A stretch of 64,000 nt of DNA from Collinsella sp. (GTDB taxonomy: Bacteria; Actinomycetota; Coriobacteriia; Coriobacteriales; Coriobacteriaceae). This document shows positions 43,292 to 51,671 of the stretch, piece by piece (position 1 is the stretch's first letter; each line of letters opens with the position of its first letter). The position numbers were made by a program, and so were the translations under genes. The notes below the pieces were generated by a model that was given only the letters and a program-made list of their open reading frames with translations, did not search any database and was not told the DNA's origin. The DNA lies in contig DXMW01000017.1 in the NCBI GenBank assembly GCA_019414045.1, forward strand, positions 41,017-105,016. Reading direction: 5' to 3'.

Positions 43292-43324
43292 AAGGGCGCG
43301 ACCAAAAGGTCAGCGCCCTTTCGT
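43292..43324 (+). terminator. Terminator after lysS
   Basis: AAGGGCGC (43292-43299) with GCGCCCTT (43313-43320), an inner GACC/GGTC pair, then TCGTTT. The interval 43325-43450 shows no gene. Confidence 0.7.
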
Positions 43325-43459
43325 TTCACGTCACCTTGTCACAAATGCGACCCGCTCGCTGACTTATGCTCAACCTGCGGCGCCATTTTTCTTGAAGGCA
43401 CCTTGCTCGCTCTGGCGGGCTTTCGCTGTCCGTCCTCTATCTGCGGTGTTGCCCTGGTT

Positions 43460-43550
43460 GGCACTTAGGGACGTTCCTTTTCTGCCGGCACTTGGGGACA
43501 GTCCTTGTCGAGTTACTGGTAGTCATTGGGGACGTTATTAAACGACTACC
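43460..43550 (+). repeat. Tandem array of three GGGAC units
   Basis: GGCACTTAGGGACGTT (from 43460), GGCACTTGGGGACAGT (from about 43487) and GGTAGTCATTGGGGACGTT (from 43518) are in a row. The last has perfect 7-bp arms, GGTAGTC (43518-43524) with GACTACC (43544-43550). Confidence 0.65.
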
Positions 43551-43654
43551 CACGGCTATTGCGCACATGGCTCGCATGACAGCCGTCTCTTTTATGTTTC
43601 CTTTAGCCGTTGCTGCCTAGGATGGGGGTTAGTCGGCAGGAAGGGAGCGTCTAT

Positions 43655-45223
43655 ATGGACGACGCGAGCGAGCGTGCAATCGAAGAGGACATGCTCGATC
43701 AGTTCAATTACTTTGATGATGAGGATGAGGAGCTAATCGACCGTCGCGAGCCAGCGCCGCTTGATTCCTTTGATTTGGTCGATGAAGAGGCTGATGAGGT
43801 TGAGGGTGAATCAGTGGAGCCCCCACAGCCTTCGCGCCTTGACTCGCTGCTTTCGAGAGCTCCCATGCACCACGGCGTTCGTGCCGGCGCGCTCCATATG
43901 AAAACTGACTGGCACCAGATCGTGACGGCAGGCGATGAGCTTGCCGTCGATGCTCCGCTTACCGATAAGTCATCCATCATCTGCCGCACCGGCATGCTTA
44001 TGCTGGCAAGCGGAACGGGTGCCTGGCGCGTGCGCGATACCATGAATCGTGTTGCTGCCGTACTGGGCGTCACGATTCACGTCGACCTGAGTCTTCTGTC
44101 GTTTGAGTGCACCTGCATCGAAGATGGCCACTGCTTTAACGAGGTTGTCAGCCTGCCCACAACGGGAGTCAATACCCATCGCATTTGGATGATGGAGAGT
44201 TTCCTCAAGGAAATCGAGACCTATGGTCGTCGCTTCACGGTACACGAGTATCACGAGATGCTCAGGACCGTTGAGAGCTCAAAGCCCGATTACGCTCCCT
44301 GGCAACAGGGCCTTGCGGCAGCCTGTGCTTGCGGCGCCTTCGTCTTTTTGCTCGGCGGCGGCCCTATCGAGATGGCCTGCGCATTCGTAGGCGCTGGTGT
44401 CGGTAACTTTGCTCGCTCCCATATTCTCAAGCAGGGTCTTGGCCAGTTTAGCGCGCTGACGACGGGCGTTGCGCTCGCTTGCGTTTCGTATCTGCTGGCA
44501 TTGCTCGGCCTTGGCCAGGTCGTACCGGGGGCAATGTCGCACCAAGAAGGCTATATCGGCGCCATGCTCTTCGTGATTCCCGGCTTTCCCCTCATTACGG
44601 CAGGCCTCGACATCGCTAAGCTCGATATGCGAAGCGGCATTGAGCGTCTTTCGTATGCCGTGTCGATTATTGTGATGGCGACCCTTGTGGGCTGGATGGT
44701 TGCCGAGTGTGTGGGGCTGGCACCGGATGATTTTGCCCCGCTCGGCCTTTCGCCGCTTGCCCTTACGCTCCTGCGCGTGGTGATGAGCTTCGTTGGCGTA
44801 TTCGGCTTCTCGGTGATGTTCAACAGCCCGGTAAAGATGGCCGCGGCAGCTGGGCTGATCGGCGCCGTGTCCAATACCTTGCGCCTTACGCTCGTCGATG
44901 CGCCGACGCTGTTTCCCTTTCTGGGCCTGAGCGTAGGTATGCCTCCCGAGGCGGCAGCGTTTATCGGCGCGCTGGTATCGGGACTGCTGGCAAGCTTGGC
45001 CGAAGTCAAGCTCACCTACCCACGTATCGCCCTCACGGTGCCATCAATTGTCATTATGGTGCCGGGCCTGTATCTGTATCGCTCGATGTACTACATGTGC
45101 ACCTTCGATACGGTCAATATGCTCGGTTGGTTTGTGCGTGCAGTGCTCATCGTGGCGTTTTTGCCCGTTGGTCTGGGTGTGGCACGTACACTCACCGACC
45201 CTCGCTGGCGCCACACCAGCTAA
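43655..45223 (+). CDS. ThrE-type threonine/serine exporter family protein
   Basis: 522 aa. An acidic cytoplasmic N-terminus (about residues 1-70), the ThrE_1 (DUF1212) domain with GTGAWRVRDTMNRVA, then about ten hydrophobic helices forming DUF1212 and the ThrE_2/DUF3815 half fused in one chain. Family members export threonine and serine; substrate here unproved. ATG 43655 follows GGAAGGGAG. The TAA stop abuts a hairpin repeat. Confidence 0.85.
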   Translation: MDDASERAIEEDMLDQFNYFDDEDEELIDRREPAPLDSFDLVDEEADEVEGESVEPPQPSRLDSLLSRAPMHHGVRAGALHMKTDWHQIVTAGDELAVDAPLTDKSSIICRTGMLMLASGTGAWRVRDTMNRVAAVLGVTIHVDLSLLSFECTCIEDGHCFNEVVSLPTTGVNTHRIWMMESFLKEIETYGRRFTVHEYHEMLRTVESSKPDYAPWQQGLAAACACGAFVFLLGGGPIEMACAFVGAGVGNFARSHILKQGLGQFSALTTGVALACVSYLLALLGLGQVVPGAMSHQEGYIGAMLFVIPGFPLITAGLDIAKLDMRSGIERLSYAVSIIVMATLVGWMVAECVGLAPDDFAPLGLSPLALTLLRVVMSFVGVFGFSVMFNSPVKMAAAAGLIGAVSNTLRLTLVDAPTLFPFLGLSVGMPPEAAAFIGALVSGLLASLAEVKLTYPRIALTVPSIVIMVPGLYLYRSMYYMCTFDTVNMLGWFVRAVLIVAFLPVGLGVARTLTDPRWRHTS

Positions 45224-45256
45224 TTGGTGCAAAGAGGACAGGGTACTTTGCACCAA
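45224..45256 (+). repeat. GGACAGGG-loop hairpin repeat, TTGGTGCAAAG stem
   Basis: A perfect 11-bp stem (45224-45234 with 45246-45256), loop AGGACAGGGTA. It starts on the base after the stop codon. Confidence 0.88.
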
Positions 45257-45259
45257 ATG

Positions 45260-45326
45260 AGTTGCGGTGAAATAGAGGCTGAATTGCTGCTTAAAGGGTC
45301 AAAACAGTCCGTATTCCACCGCAACT
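45260..45326. repeat. Short inverted-repeat element, AGTTGCGGTG arms
   Basis: AGTTGCGGTG (45260-45269) pairs with CACCGCAACT (45317-45326), 47 bp between. No gene inside. Confidence 0.5.
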
Positions 45327-45442
45327 TATGGGGTCGGGGGATTATTGGTGCCCTGCATCTTCATAAACTCAACGCTTACGAAGCGCGCGCCGTTCGTGTT
45401 AGGGTAGTTCCACCACATAAGTAGTCGCAGACGCACGTATCG

Positions 45443-45492
45443 CGGGCGGGCGAGATGAAGTCCCAACAGCTCCATCTCGCCCGCCCGTTTTT
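45443..45492 (+). terminator. Strong terminator in the leader of the DUF2798 gene
   Basis: A perfect 15-bp stem (45443-45457 with 45473-45487), then TTTTT. It lies 36 nt before the next start codon, suggesting an attenuator or the end of a small RNA. Confidence 0.75.
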
Positions 45493-45527
45493 GTTGCGTG
45501 GTGCCGCGGCGTAACACAGAAAGGACC

Positions 45528-46085
45528 ATGCCCTTTATGCCTATCAACAAACGAGAGAGCCTGCTGTTCACCTTTATCATGTGCTTTTGCATGGTGCTCT
45601 GGATGAGCATCTACAACGTCGCCCTGCAGCATGGGGCCATCAACGGCGAGGTTGTTGCCGCCGCGTGGCTCGGCTTCCCCGTTGCCTACGTTTTTGCCAT
45701 GTGCTGCGACTGGTTTGTTGCCAGCCCCCTTGCTAAGGGCTTCGCCTTTAAATTCCTGGTCACGCCGGGCAAGAGCTCGCCGCTTGCCATGACGCTCGCC
45801 GTCAGCTCCTGCATGGTTGTTCCCATGGTTATCATCATGTCGCTGTACGGTGCCTGCGAGGGTCTGACGCACATGCCCGGCGGCATCCTTGCGAACCTGT
45901 ATTCCGTGCCCGCGATCTGGATGATCAACATCCCGCATAATTTTGTGATGGCGCTGCCGTGGAACCTTTTGGTAGCCGGTCCGATTTCCCACTTCGTCTT
46001 CCGTCGCGCCTTCCCTGTGGGGACGGTTTTCGAGGAGGAGCATGTCGAGCTCTTGGAGCAGGCTATGGCTCCTGAGTGCGAGTAG
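45528..46085 (+). CDS. DUF2798 family membrane protein
   Basis: 185 aa. Four hydrophobic helices in two repeats, each with the DUF2798 pattern (FTFIMCFCMVLWMSIYN; LAVSSCMVVPMVIIMSLYG). The family is uncharacterised. ATG 45528 follows GAAAGG. The strong hairpin just upstream suggests conditional expression. Confidence 0.85.
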   Translation: MPFMPINKRESLLFTFIMCFCMVLWMSIYNVALQHGAINGEVVAAAWLGFPVAYVFAMCCDWFVASPLAKGFAFKFLVTPGKSSPLAMTLAVSSCMVVPMVIIMSLYGACEGLTHMPGGILANLYSVPAIWMINIPHNFVMALPWNLLVAGPISHFVFRRAFPVGTVFEEEHVELLEQAMAPECE

Positions 46086-46251
46086 CTCGCTTAGGGATCT
46101 GCTGAGCGCGGGCGACTTGCTTGGTTGGAGCCCTAAGCGTGGATAGCTCTCTCGGCGACATCGCGGGCGTGAGCGGTGCGCATGACCGGAGGGCCCGTGC
46201 TGCTCCGTTGCCCGACGTGCTAGCGCGCAGAACAATCTGTTGGTGCATTCG

Positions 46252-46284
46252 GCGGCTGCTGAAGCGTTTCGGCAGCCGCTTTTT
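46252..46284 (+). terminator. Terminator after the DUF2798 gene
   Basis: GCGGCTGC-T-GAA (46252-46263) with TTC-G-GCAGCCGC (46268-46279), then TTTTT. The 46086-46250 stretch before it has an 8-bp inverted repeat GCTTAGGG/CCCTAAGC (46089-46096, 46131-46138) but no gene. Confidence 0.85.
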
Positions 46285-46296
46285 ATACGGAGTTTA

Positions 46297-46317
46297 AATA
46301 CAACAGTCTGTTGTATT
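46297..46317. promoter_or_regulatory. Palindromic operator upstream of the dehydratase activase
   Basis: AATACAACA (46297-46305) and TGTTGTATT (46309-46317), spacer GTC. A weaker half-like copy AACAATCTGTT lies at 46231-46241. A TetR gene is the last gene of this operon, making it the likely binder. Confidence 0.65.
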
Positions 46318-46366
46318 ACGTAGAGTGGTATATCTCTAGCGGGAAAAATGCGAGAGACGGAGCATT

Positions 46367-49300
46367 ATGGCGTTGCTAGTAGGACTGGACGTAGGGTCGA
46401 CGACGACCAAAGTTTACGCGATGCACGAGGATATGACCGAGGCGTGGTGGGGATATCGCCGCCACGGGGCGTGTCAGACAGCGAGCGTGCGCGCCATGCT
46501 CGGCGAGCTCGCCGAGCGCTTTCCCCATGAGTCACTGCGCGTTGCGGTGACCGGCTCGGGTGCGCGCGATATCGCGACCGCGCTGGGCGCCTCGTACGTT
46601 CAGGAGGTGGTCGCCAACGCGCTTGCGATCAGCAGGTTCTATCCGCAGACGCGCTGCGCCATCGAGCTGGGCGGCCAAGACGCCAAGATGATCTTCTTCC
46701 GCACCAACGATAAGGGAGACATCGAGGTTGCCGACATGCGCATGAACGGCTCGTGCGCAGGCGGTACCGGTGCATTTATCGACGAGATGGCAAAGCTCAT
46801 GGGGGTCGGCACCGAATCGGGCGAGTTCGAGCAGCTCGCAAGCCGGGGAACGACCGTCCACGAGGTCTCGGGCCGCTGCGGCGTGTACGCAAAGACCGAT
46901 ATCCAGCCGCTGCTCAACGAGGGCATTCCTACCACCGACCTGGCGCTTTCGGCGCTTCACGCGGTCGCCCGCCAAACGATCGGCGGTCTGGCCCAGGGTA
47001 TCGACATCGAGCCGCCGGTAATCTTCGAGGGCGGTACGCTCGCCTACAACCCCACACTGGTCCGCGTGTTCCGGGAGCAACTGAATCTATCGGACGATCA
47101 GGTTATCGTCCCGCGCGATCCGCAGATCATGGTCGCGCGCGGTGCCGCCCTGTCGCTGACCGACATGTTCGCATCGTCCCAACCGATCGACCTTCCCGAC
47201 GCTTTTGTCCGGCTGGATAAGCTCGAGACGGTCGCGCCCGCAAGCGGGGAGGGACGTCTTGCCCAGCCCTTTTTTGCCACACCTGCCGAGCAGGCGGATT
47301 TTACGGCACGCCATGGCAAAGAGACGCCGGCAAAGGGTCCGGATGCGTATGCGCCCGGAGAGACGGTGCGTGTGGCGCTCGGTATCGATTCGGGGAGCAC
47401 GACGACCAAGTTCGCCCTGGTCGATGAGGCGGGTGAGCTTGTCGATTCGTTCTACGCGTCTAATAACGGCAGACCGCTCGACGTCGCCCAACAGGGTCTT
47501 GTCAGCTTGAAGAACCGCTGGGAGACAGCGGGAGTCACGCTTGCGATCGATGCCGTGGGCACCACGGGATACGGCGAGGAGCTTTTCGCGCGCGCGTTCC
47601 ACGCCGACTACCATACGGTCGAGACGGTCGCGCACGCCCGCGCCGCGTGCGCATGCGTTCCCGATGCGACCTTCGTGCTCGACATCGGCGGACAGGATAT
47701 GAAGGCCATCTGGCTCAACCACGGCGTGCTGACCGATATCGTCGTCAACGAGGCGTGCTCTGCGGGCTGCGGCTCGTTCCTCGAGGGTTTTGCCAAAAAC
47801 CTCGGAATAGCCGTTGAGGATATCGCGACCGAGGCATTTTCGTCCAAAGCCCCCGCCGTTCTCGGCAGCCGCTGCACGGTGTTCATGAACAGCAGCGTCG
47901 TTTCCGAGCAGCGGCGCGGTAAGGGTCCGGGCGACATCATGGCCGGTCTCTGCCGTTCGATTATCGAGAACGTGTTCACCAAGGTCATTCGCGTTTCAAA
48001 TCTCAACCGTCTGGGCGACAAAGTCGTTGTCCAGGGCGGCACGTTCCGAAACGACGCGGTGCTGCGCGCATTCGAGCAGTATCTGGGCAAACCCGTCACG
48101 CGTGCGCCCCACCCGGGGCTGATGGGCGCTATCGGTATCGCCCTGCTCGCGCGCGAGGAATGCCGCAAGGGCGACGCCGGCACGTCGTTTATCGGGCTCG
48201 ATGCCGTGGAGCGCTTCGAGCATCGCGAGTTCGGCGGCGTTACCTGCCGTCGGTGCAACAACCGCTGCCAGCGCGCGGTCGTGGCATTTGGCGACGGCTC
48301 GCTTTACGTCACGGGCAATCGCTGCCCGCGCGGCGGCGCCATCTCATGGGATGAGCTCGTGCGCGAGGTTCCCGCGGCGGAGGAGCTGCGTCCGCAGGGT
48401 GCTTGCGAGGCACAGGCACCCGGCACGGGGCGCGACCGGACCGCGGCTGCCCCCAATCTCTTTGTCGACCGCGAGAAGCTGCTGTTCGAGTCGTACCCCA
48501 CGGTTCCCGTCAGCGGGGGGCGCGATGTCACGATCGGCATTCCCCGTGTGCTCGAGTTCTGGGACACCATGCCGTTCTGGTCGACGTTCTTCAGCACGCT
48601 CGGCTTTAAGGTGCGCGTCTCGGGACGCAGCACCAAGGCGATGTACGAGCGCGGTCTGGCGCACGTCACATCCGACACCGTGTGCTTCCCGGCCAAGCTC
48701 GTCCACGGGCACATCCGCAATCTCGTCGACGCCGGCGTCGACCGCATCTTCATGCCCATCATCACGACGGTGCCCACCGAAAACACCGCCTCTACCAGCG
48801 AGTGGATGTGCGCCGTCGTAAAGGGATACCCCTACGTGATGCGCAATTCCGATAACCCGGAGGAGCGTTTCGGCGTTCCGTTCGATACGCCGCTGTTCCA
48901 CTGGTACGACGAGGGCGACCGAAACCGCCAGCTCAAGGCGTGGTGCAAGGAGACCTTCGATATCGATGCCGACCTGGTTGCCAAGGCGACCGAGCAGGCG
49001 GACCGCGCGCAGGAGACGTTTGAGAACCAGCTGCAGCTGCGCGGCAGGCAGGTGCTCGAGAACGTGCGCGAGGACGGCGGCTACGCGGTGGTGATCGCTT
49101 CGCGCCCGTACCACAACGACCCGCTGGTCAACCACGGGCTGCCCAAGCTCTTCTCTGAGCGCGGCATCCCCGTGCTGACGCCCGATGCGGTGCCGGGGGT
49201 CTGCAACGTCGATCTTTCCAACAGCCGCATCGACATCGTGAACAACTACCATGCGCGCATGCTGTCGTGCGCGGTCATCGTCGCATCGACGCCCGAGCTC

Positions 49301-50806
49301 GAGCTCGTGCAGATGGGCAGCTTCGGCTGCGGCCACGATGCGTATCTCACCGACGAGATCGCGCGCATGATGGGCGAGATGGGCTCCAAGGTTCTGATGA
49401 TGATCAAGCTCGATGAGAGCGACGTCGCCGGTCCCATGGGCATTCGCGTGCGTTCGTTTATCGAGTCGGTCAACCGTCGTCGCGCGGAGGAGCGTGCCGA
49501 GGGCGCCCGGGTGCACGCGGTCCATCCGCTCGACGACCCGTATAAGGTCAAGTACACCAAGCGCGACCGGCACGACAAGATCGCGCTGGTCCCCAACACC
49601 TCCCATGCGTTCTGCAGGCTCATGACCGCGGCGATGCGCAATCAGGGCGTGCGCGCCGAGGCCCTTGATATCGGGCGCGAGGATGCCATCCGCCTGGGCA
49701 AACGCTATGTGCACAACGACATCTGCTTCCCCGCGCAAATCGTGATCGGCGAGGCGCTCGCGGCACTCGAGAGCGGTAAGTACGACCCGCACGACGTCGC
49801 CGTGGTGACTGGCAAGTATATCGGCGACTGCCGCCTGACGCACTACATGCCCCTGCTGCGCCGCGCGCTCGACGACGCGGGATACGACTATGTCCCGGTG
49901 CTCACCAACGACGACGTCGATGCCCACAATGCGCATCCGGGCTTCAAGCTCGGCCTTGGCCCGAGCATCCAGATCGCCTACGGTCTTCCCATGATCGATA
50001 CCCTCGAGGCCATGCTTAGGCGCATCCGTCCCTACGAGCTCGAGAAGGGCGCGGCGGACGCTGCGTTCGACCGCGCGCTCGATGAGGTTATCGAGGGCAT
50101 GGAGCGCTCCGGGCTGAGAGGCCAGGCGACGGGCTTCAAACGCGCGCTTGCGATCATGGACGCCGTTCCGTACGACCGCTCGAACCCGCATCCGACCGTT
50201 CTCATCGTGGGCGAGTACCTGCTCAATTTCCATCTCGGCGCCAACCACGAGATCGAGCGCTACCTCGAGGACAACGGGCTCGAGGTCATCGAGGCGCGCA
50301 TGACCGACGTGATCCGCAAGACCTATTTCTACAAGCATGCGCAGTCGCGCGAGTTCCACGTCGACCTGTCGCTGCCCGAAAAGGCCTGGTACGCCACGGC
50401 GGACAACCTGTTCGAGCTCGCGCACGACCGTTGCGACCGCCTGGGCGCGGCGAGCCCGCTCTACGAGCCGCCGACGCGCATGCCCGAGCTCGTGCGCGCG
50501 AGCGATAAGATCCTGCACCATACGTTCGATGCGGGCGAGGGCGTGCTGATTCCGGCGGAGATCCTCGAGCACGCCAAGCGCGGCTGCCGCAACTTCGTGA
50601 TCCTGCAGCCGTTCGGGTGTCTGCCCAACCATGTCGTGGGGCGCGGGCTCATCCATGCGCTCAAGGAGCAGTATCCCACGGCGCAGTTCCTGCCGCTCGA
50701 CTACGATCCCGACGTGAGCTTCGCCAACGTGGAGAACCGTCTTCAGATGCTCATCATGAACGCCAAGGCGCAGGGGTGCGGTGAGGCGCATGGCGAGACC
50801 GCGTAA
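46367..50806 (+). CDS. 2-hydroxyacyl-CoA dehydratase activase-related giant protein
   Basis: 1479 aa. Two BadF/BcrA/HgdC-type ATPase domains in tandem: domain 1 starts GLDVGSTTTKVYAM and carries the GSCAGGTGAF cysteine (about residue 127) and RCGVYAKTD; domain 2 starts GIDSGSTTTKFAL (about 335) with DIGGQDMKAIW and ACSAGCGSF (about 460). A CRRCNNRC cluster follows near 625, then a DUF2229 region (about 720 onwards) and an HgdB-like C-terminal part. Such proteins are thought to use ATP to inject an electron into radical-type enzymes. Its partner is not in the window. It overlaps the TetR gene by 17 nt. Confidence 0.88.
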   Translation: MALLVGLDVGSTTTKVYAMHEDMTEAWWGYRRHGACQTASVRAMLGELAERFPHESLRVAVTGSGARDIATALGASYVQEVVANALAISRFYPQTRCAIELGGQDAKMIFFRTNDKGDIEVADMRMNGSCAGGTGAFIDEMAKLMGVGTESGEFEQLASRGTTVHEVSGRCGVYAKTDIQPLLNEGIPTTDLALSALHAVARQTIGGLAQGIDIEPPVIFEGGTLAYNPTLVRVFREQLNLSDDQVIVPRDPQIMVARGAALSLTDMFASSQPIDLPDAFVRLDKLETVAPASGEGRLAQPFFATPAEQADFTARHGKETPAKGPDAYAPGETVRVALGIDSGSTTTKFALVDEAGELVDSFYASNNGRPLDVAQQGLVSLKNRWETAGVTLAIDAVGTTGYGEELFARAFHADYHTVETVAHARAACACVPDATFVLDIGGQDMKAIWLNHGVLTDIVVNEACSAGCGSFLEGFAKNLGIAVEDIATEAFSSKAPAVLGSRCTVFMNSSVVSEQRRGKGPGDIMAGLCRSIIENVFTKVIRVSNLNRLGDKVVVQGGTFRNDAVLRAFEQYLGKPVTRAPHPGLMGAIGIALLAREECRKGDAGTSFIGLDAVERFEHREFGGVTCRRCNNRCQRAVVAFGDGSLYVTGNRCPRGGAISWDELVREVPAAEELRPQGACEAQAPGTGRDRTAAAPNLFVDREKLLFESYPTVPVSGGRDVTIGIPRVLEFWDTMPFWSTFFSTLGFKVRVSGRSTKAMYERGLAHVTSDTVCFPAKLVHGHIRNLVDAGVDRIFMPIITTVPTENTASTSEWMCAVVKGYPYVMRNSDNPEERFGVPFDTPLFHWYDEGDRNRQLKAWCKETFDIDADLVAKATEQADRAQETFENQLQLRGRQVLENVREDGGYAVVIASRPYHNDPLVNHGLPKLFSERGIPVLTPDAVPGVCNVDLSNSRIDIVNNYHARMLSCAVIVASTPELELVQMGSFGCGHDAYLTDEIARMMGEMGSKVLMMIKLDESDVAGPMGIRVRSFIESVNRRRAEERAEGARVHAVHPLDDPYKVKYTKRDRHDKIALVPNTSHAFCRLMTAAMRNQGVRAEALDIGREDAIRLGKRYVHNDICFPAQIVIGEALAALESGKYDPHDVAVVTGKYIGDCRLTHYMPLLRRALDDAGYDYVPVLTNDDVDAHNAHPGFKLGLGPSIQIAYGLPMIDTLEAMLRRIRPYELEKGAADAAFDRALDEVIEGMERSGLRGQATGFKRALAIMDAVPYDRSNPHPTVLIVGEYLLNFHLGANHEIERYLEDNGLEVIEARMTDVIRKTYFYKHAQSREFHVDLSLPEKAWYATADNLFELAHDRCDRLGAASPLYEPPTRMPELVRASDKILHHTFDAGEGVLIPAEILEHAKRGCRNFVILQPFGCLPNHVVGRGLIHALKEQYPTAQFLPLDYDPDVSFANVENRLQMLIMNAKAQGCGEAHGETA

Positions 50807-51479
50807 GGACGCCGATGCGCCCGATGCACGCACCCGTATCATCGAGGCGTTTTGGGAGCTCATCGAGAACAACAGCATCTTCGAGCTGTCGGTTGGCGAG
50901 GTGACCCGCGCCGCCCAGTGCAATCGCGGAACGTTTTACTACTATTTTCACGATTTCGATGAACTCGTCGCCATCGCCATAGCCCAGCTGCTGCAGGATA
51001 ACGAGCTCATCACCGATGCCCTCTGGCATTTTTCGAGCGAGGGCGACCTTTCGGCGTTCGACCGGCGCGACGTCCGCTGCCTGCTGCGGCGCATCGTCAT
51101 CACCATGAGGGCGGGTGCCGCCGAGCAGGTCGTGCAGGGCATCCATACGATCATCATCGACCGCGTGAGAGAGATCGTCCACCCCGACGGAGAAGAGCTC
51201 AAGGCAGATTCGAGCTTTGCGGTGGGCTTTCTGGTCTCGGGCATCATGGGCTTTGTGATGGCGGTCGGCTTTGCCCGGGAGGGCGGCGAGGAGATAGACC
51301 TCGAGCAGCCGGGGGACAGCGCGTGCGCGTACCTGAGGGCGGTCGCCATGCAGACGGTGGAAACGGTCGCGCAAGTCGAGGGCGTCGATACATCCGAGCT
51401 GCTCGAACGCGTCTCCAAGGAGGCCGATGCCTATCGCGCATCGCGTGCGACGAGTCCCGACGTGGTGAAAGACGCCTAG
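50790..51479 (+). CDS. TetR/AcrR family transcriptional regulator
   Basis: 229 aa. Helix-turn-helix of the TetR type at residues 15-60: ARTRIIEAFWELIENNSIFELSVGEVTRAA (quoted in parts), then CNRGTFYYYFHDFDEL. The variable C-domain probably binds a ligand. ATG 50790 lies inside the end of the activase gene, so the two are coupled. It likely represses this operon through the palindrome at 46297. Confidence 0.9.
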   Translation: MARPRKDADAPDARTRIIEAFWELIENNSIFELSVGEVTRAAQCNRGTFYYYFHDFDELVAIAIAQLLQDNELITDALWHFSSEGDLSAFDRRDVRCLLRRIVITMRAGAAEQVVQGIHTIIIDRVREIVHPDGEELKADSSFAVGFLVSGIMGFVMAVGFAREGGEEIDLEQPGDSACAYLRAVAMQTVETVAQVEGVDTSELLERVSKEADAYRASRATSPDVVKDA

Positions 51480-51671
51480 GGTTTCTCTTGCGGGGCGCCT
51501 GTCGCGCATCGCGCGGTGAGTCCCGCGATGCGGTCATAACCTGCATTCATGTGAGCCGGGTTTATAGATATTCCTCCAGCTGTTAACATAGACAACCTGT
51601 GGGTAAAGAGACAAAAGCGCCGCCGACGGGCGGGCGTTTTGATTTCGATGAACTCATGTAAGGAAACGAGC

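Noticed and set aside
43268..43468. Small Cys-containing frame after lysS
   Set aside because: It overlaps the lysS terminator, has no ribosome site and no domain.
48344..50923. 859-codon minus-strand open frame over the activase gene
   Set aside because: Shadow of the activase coding frame; no ribosome site or domain.
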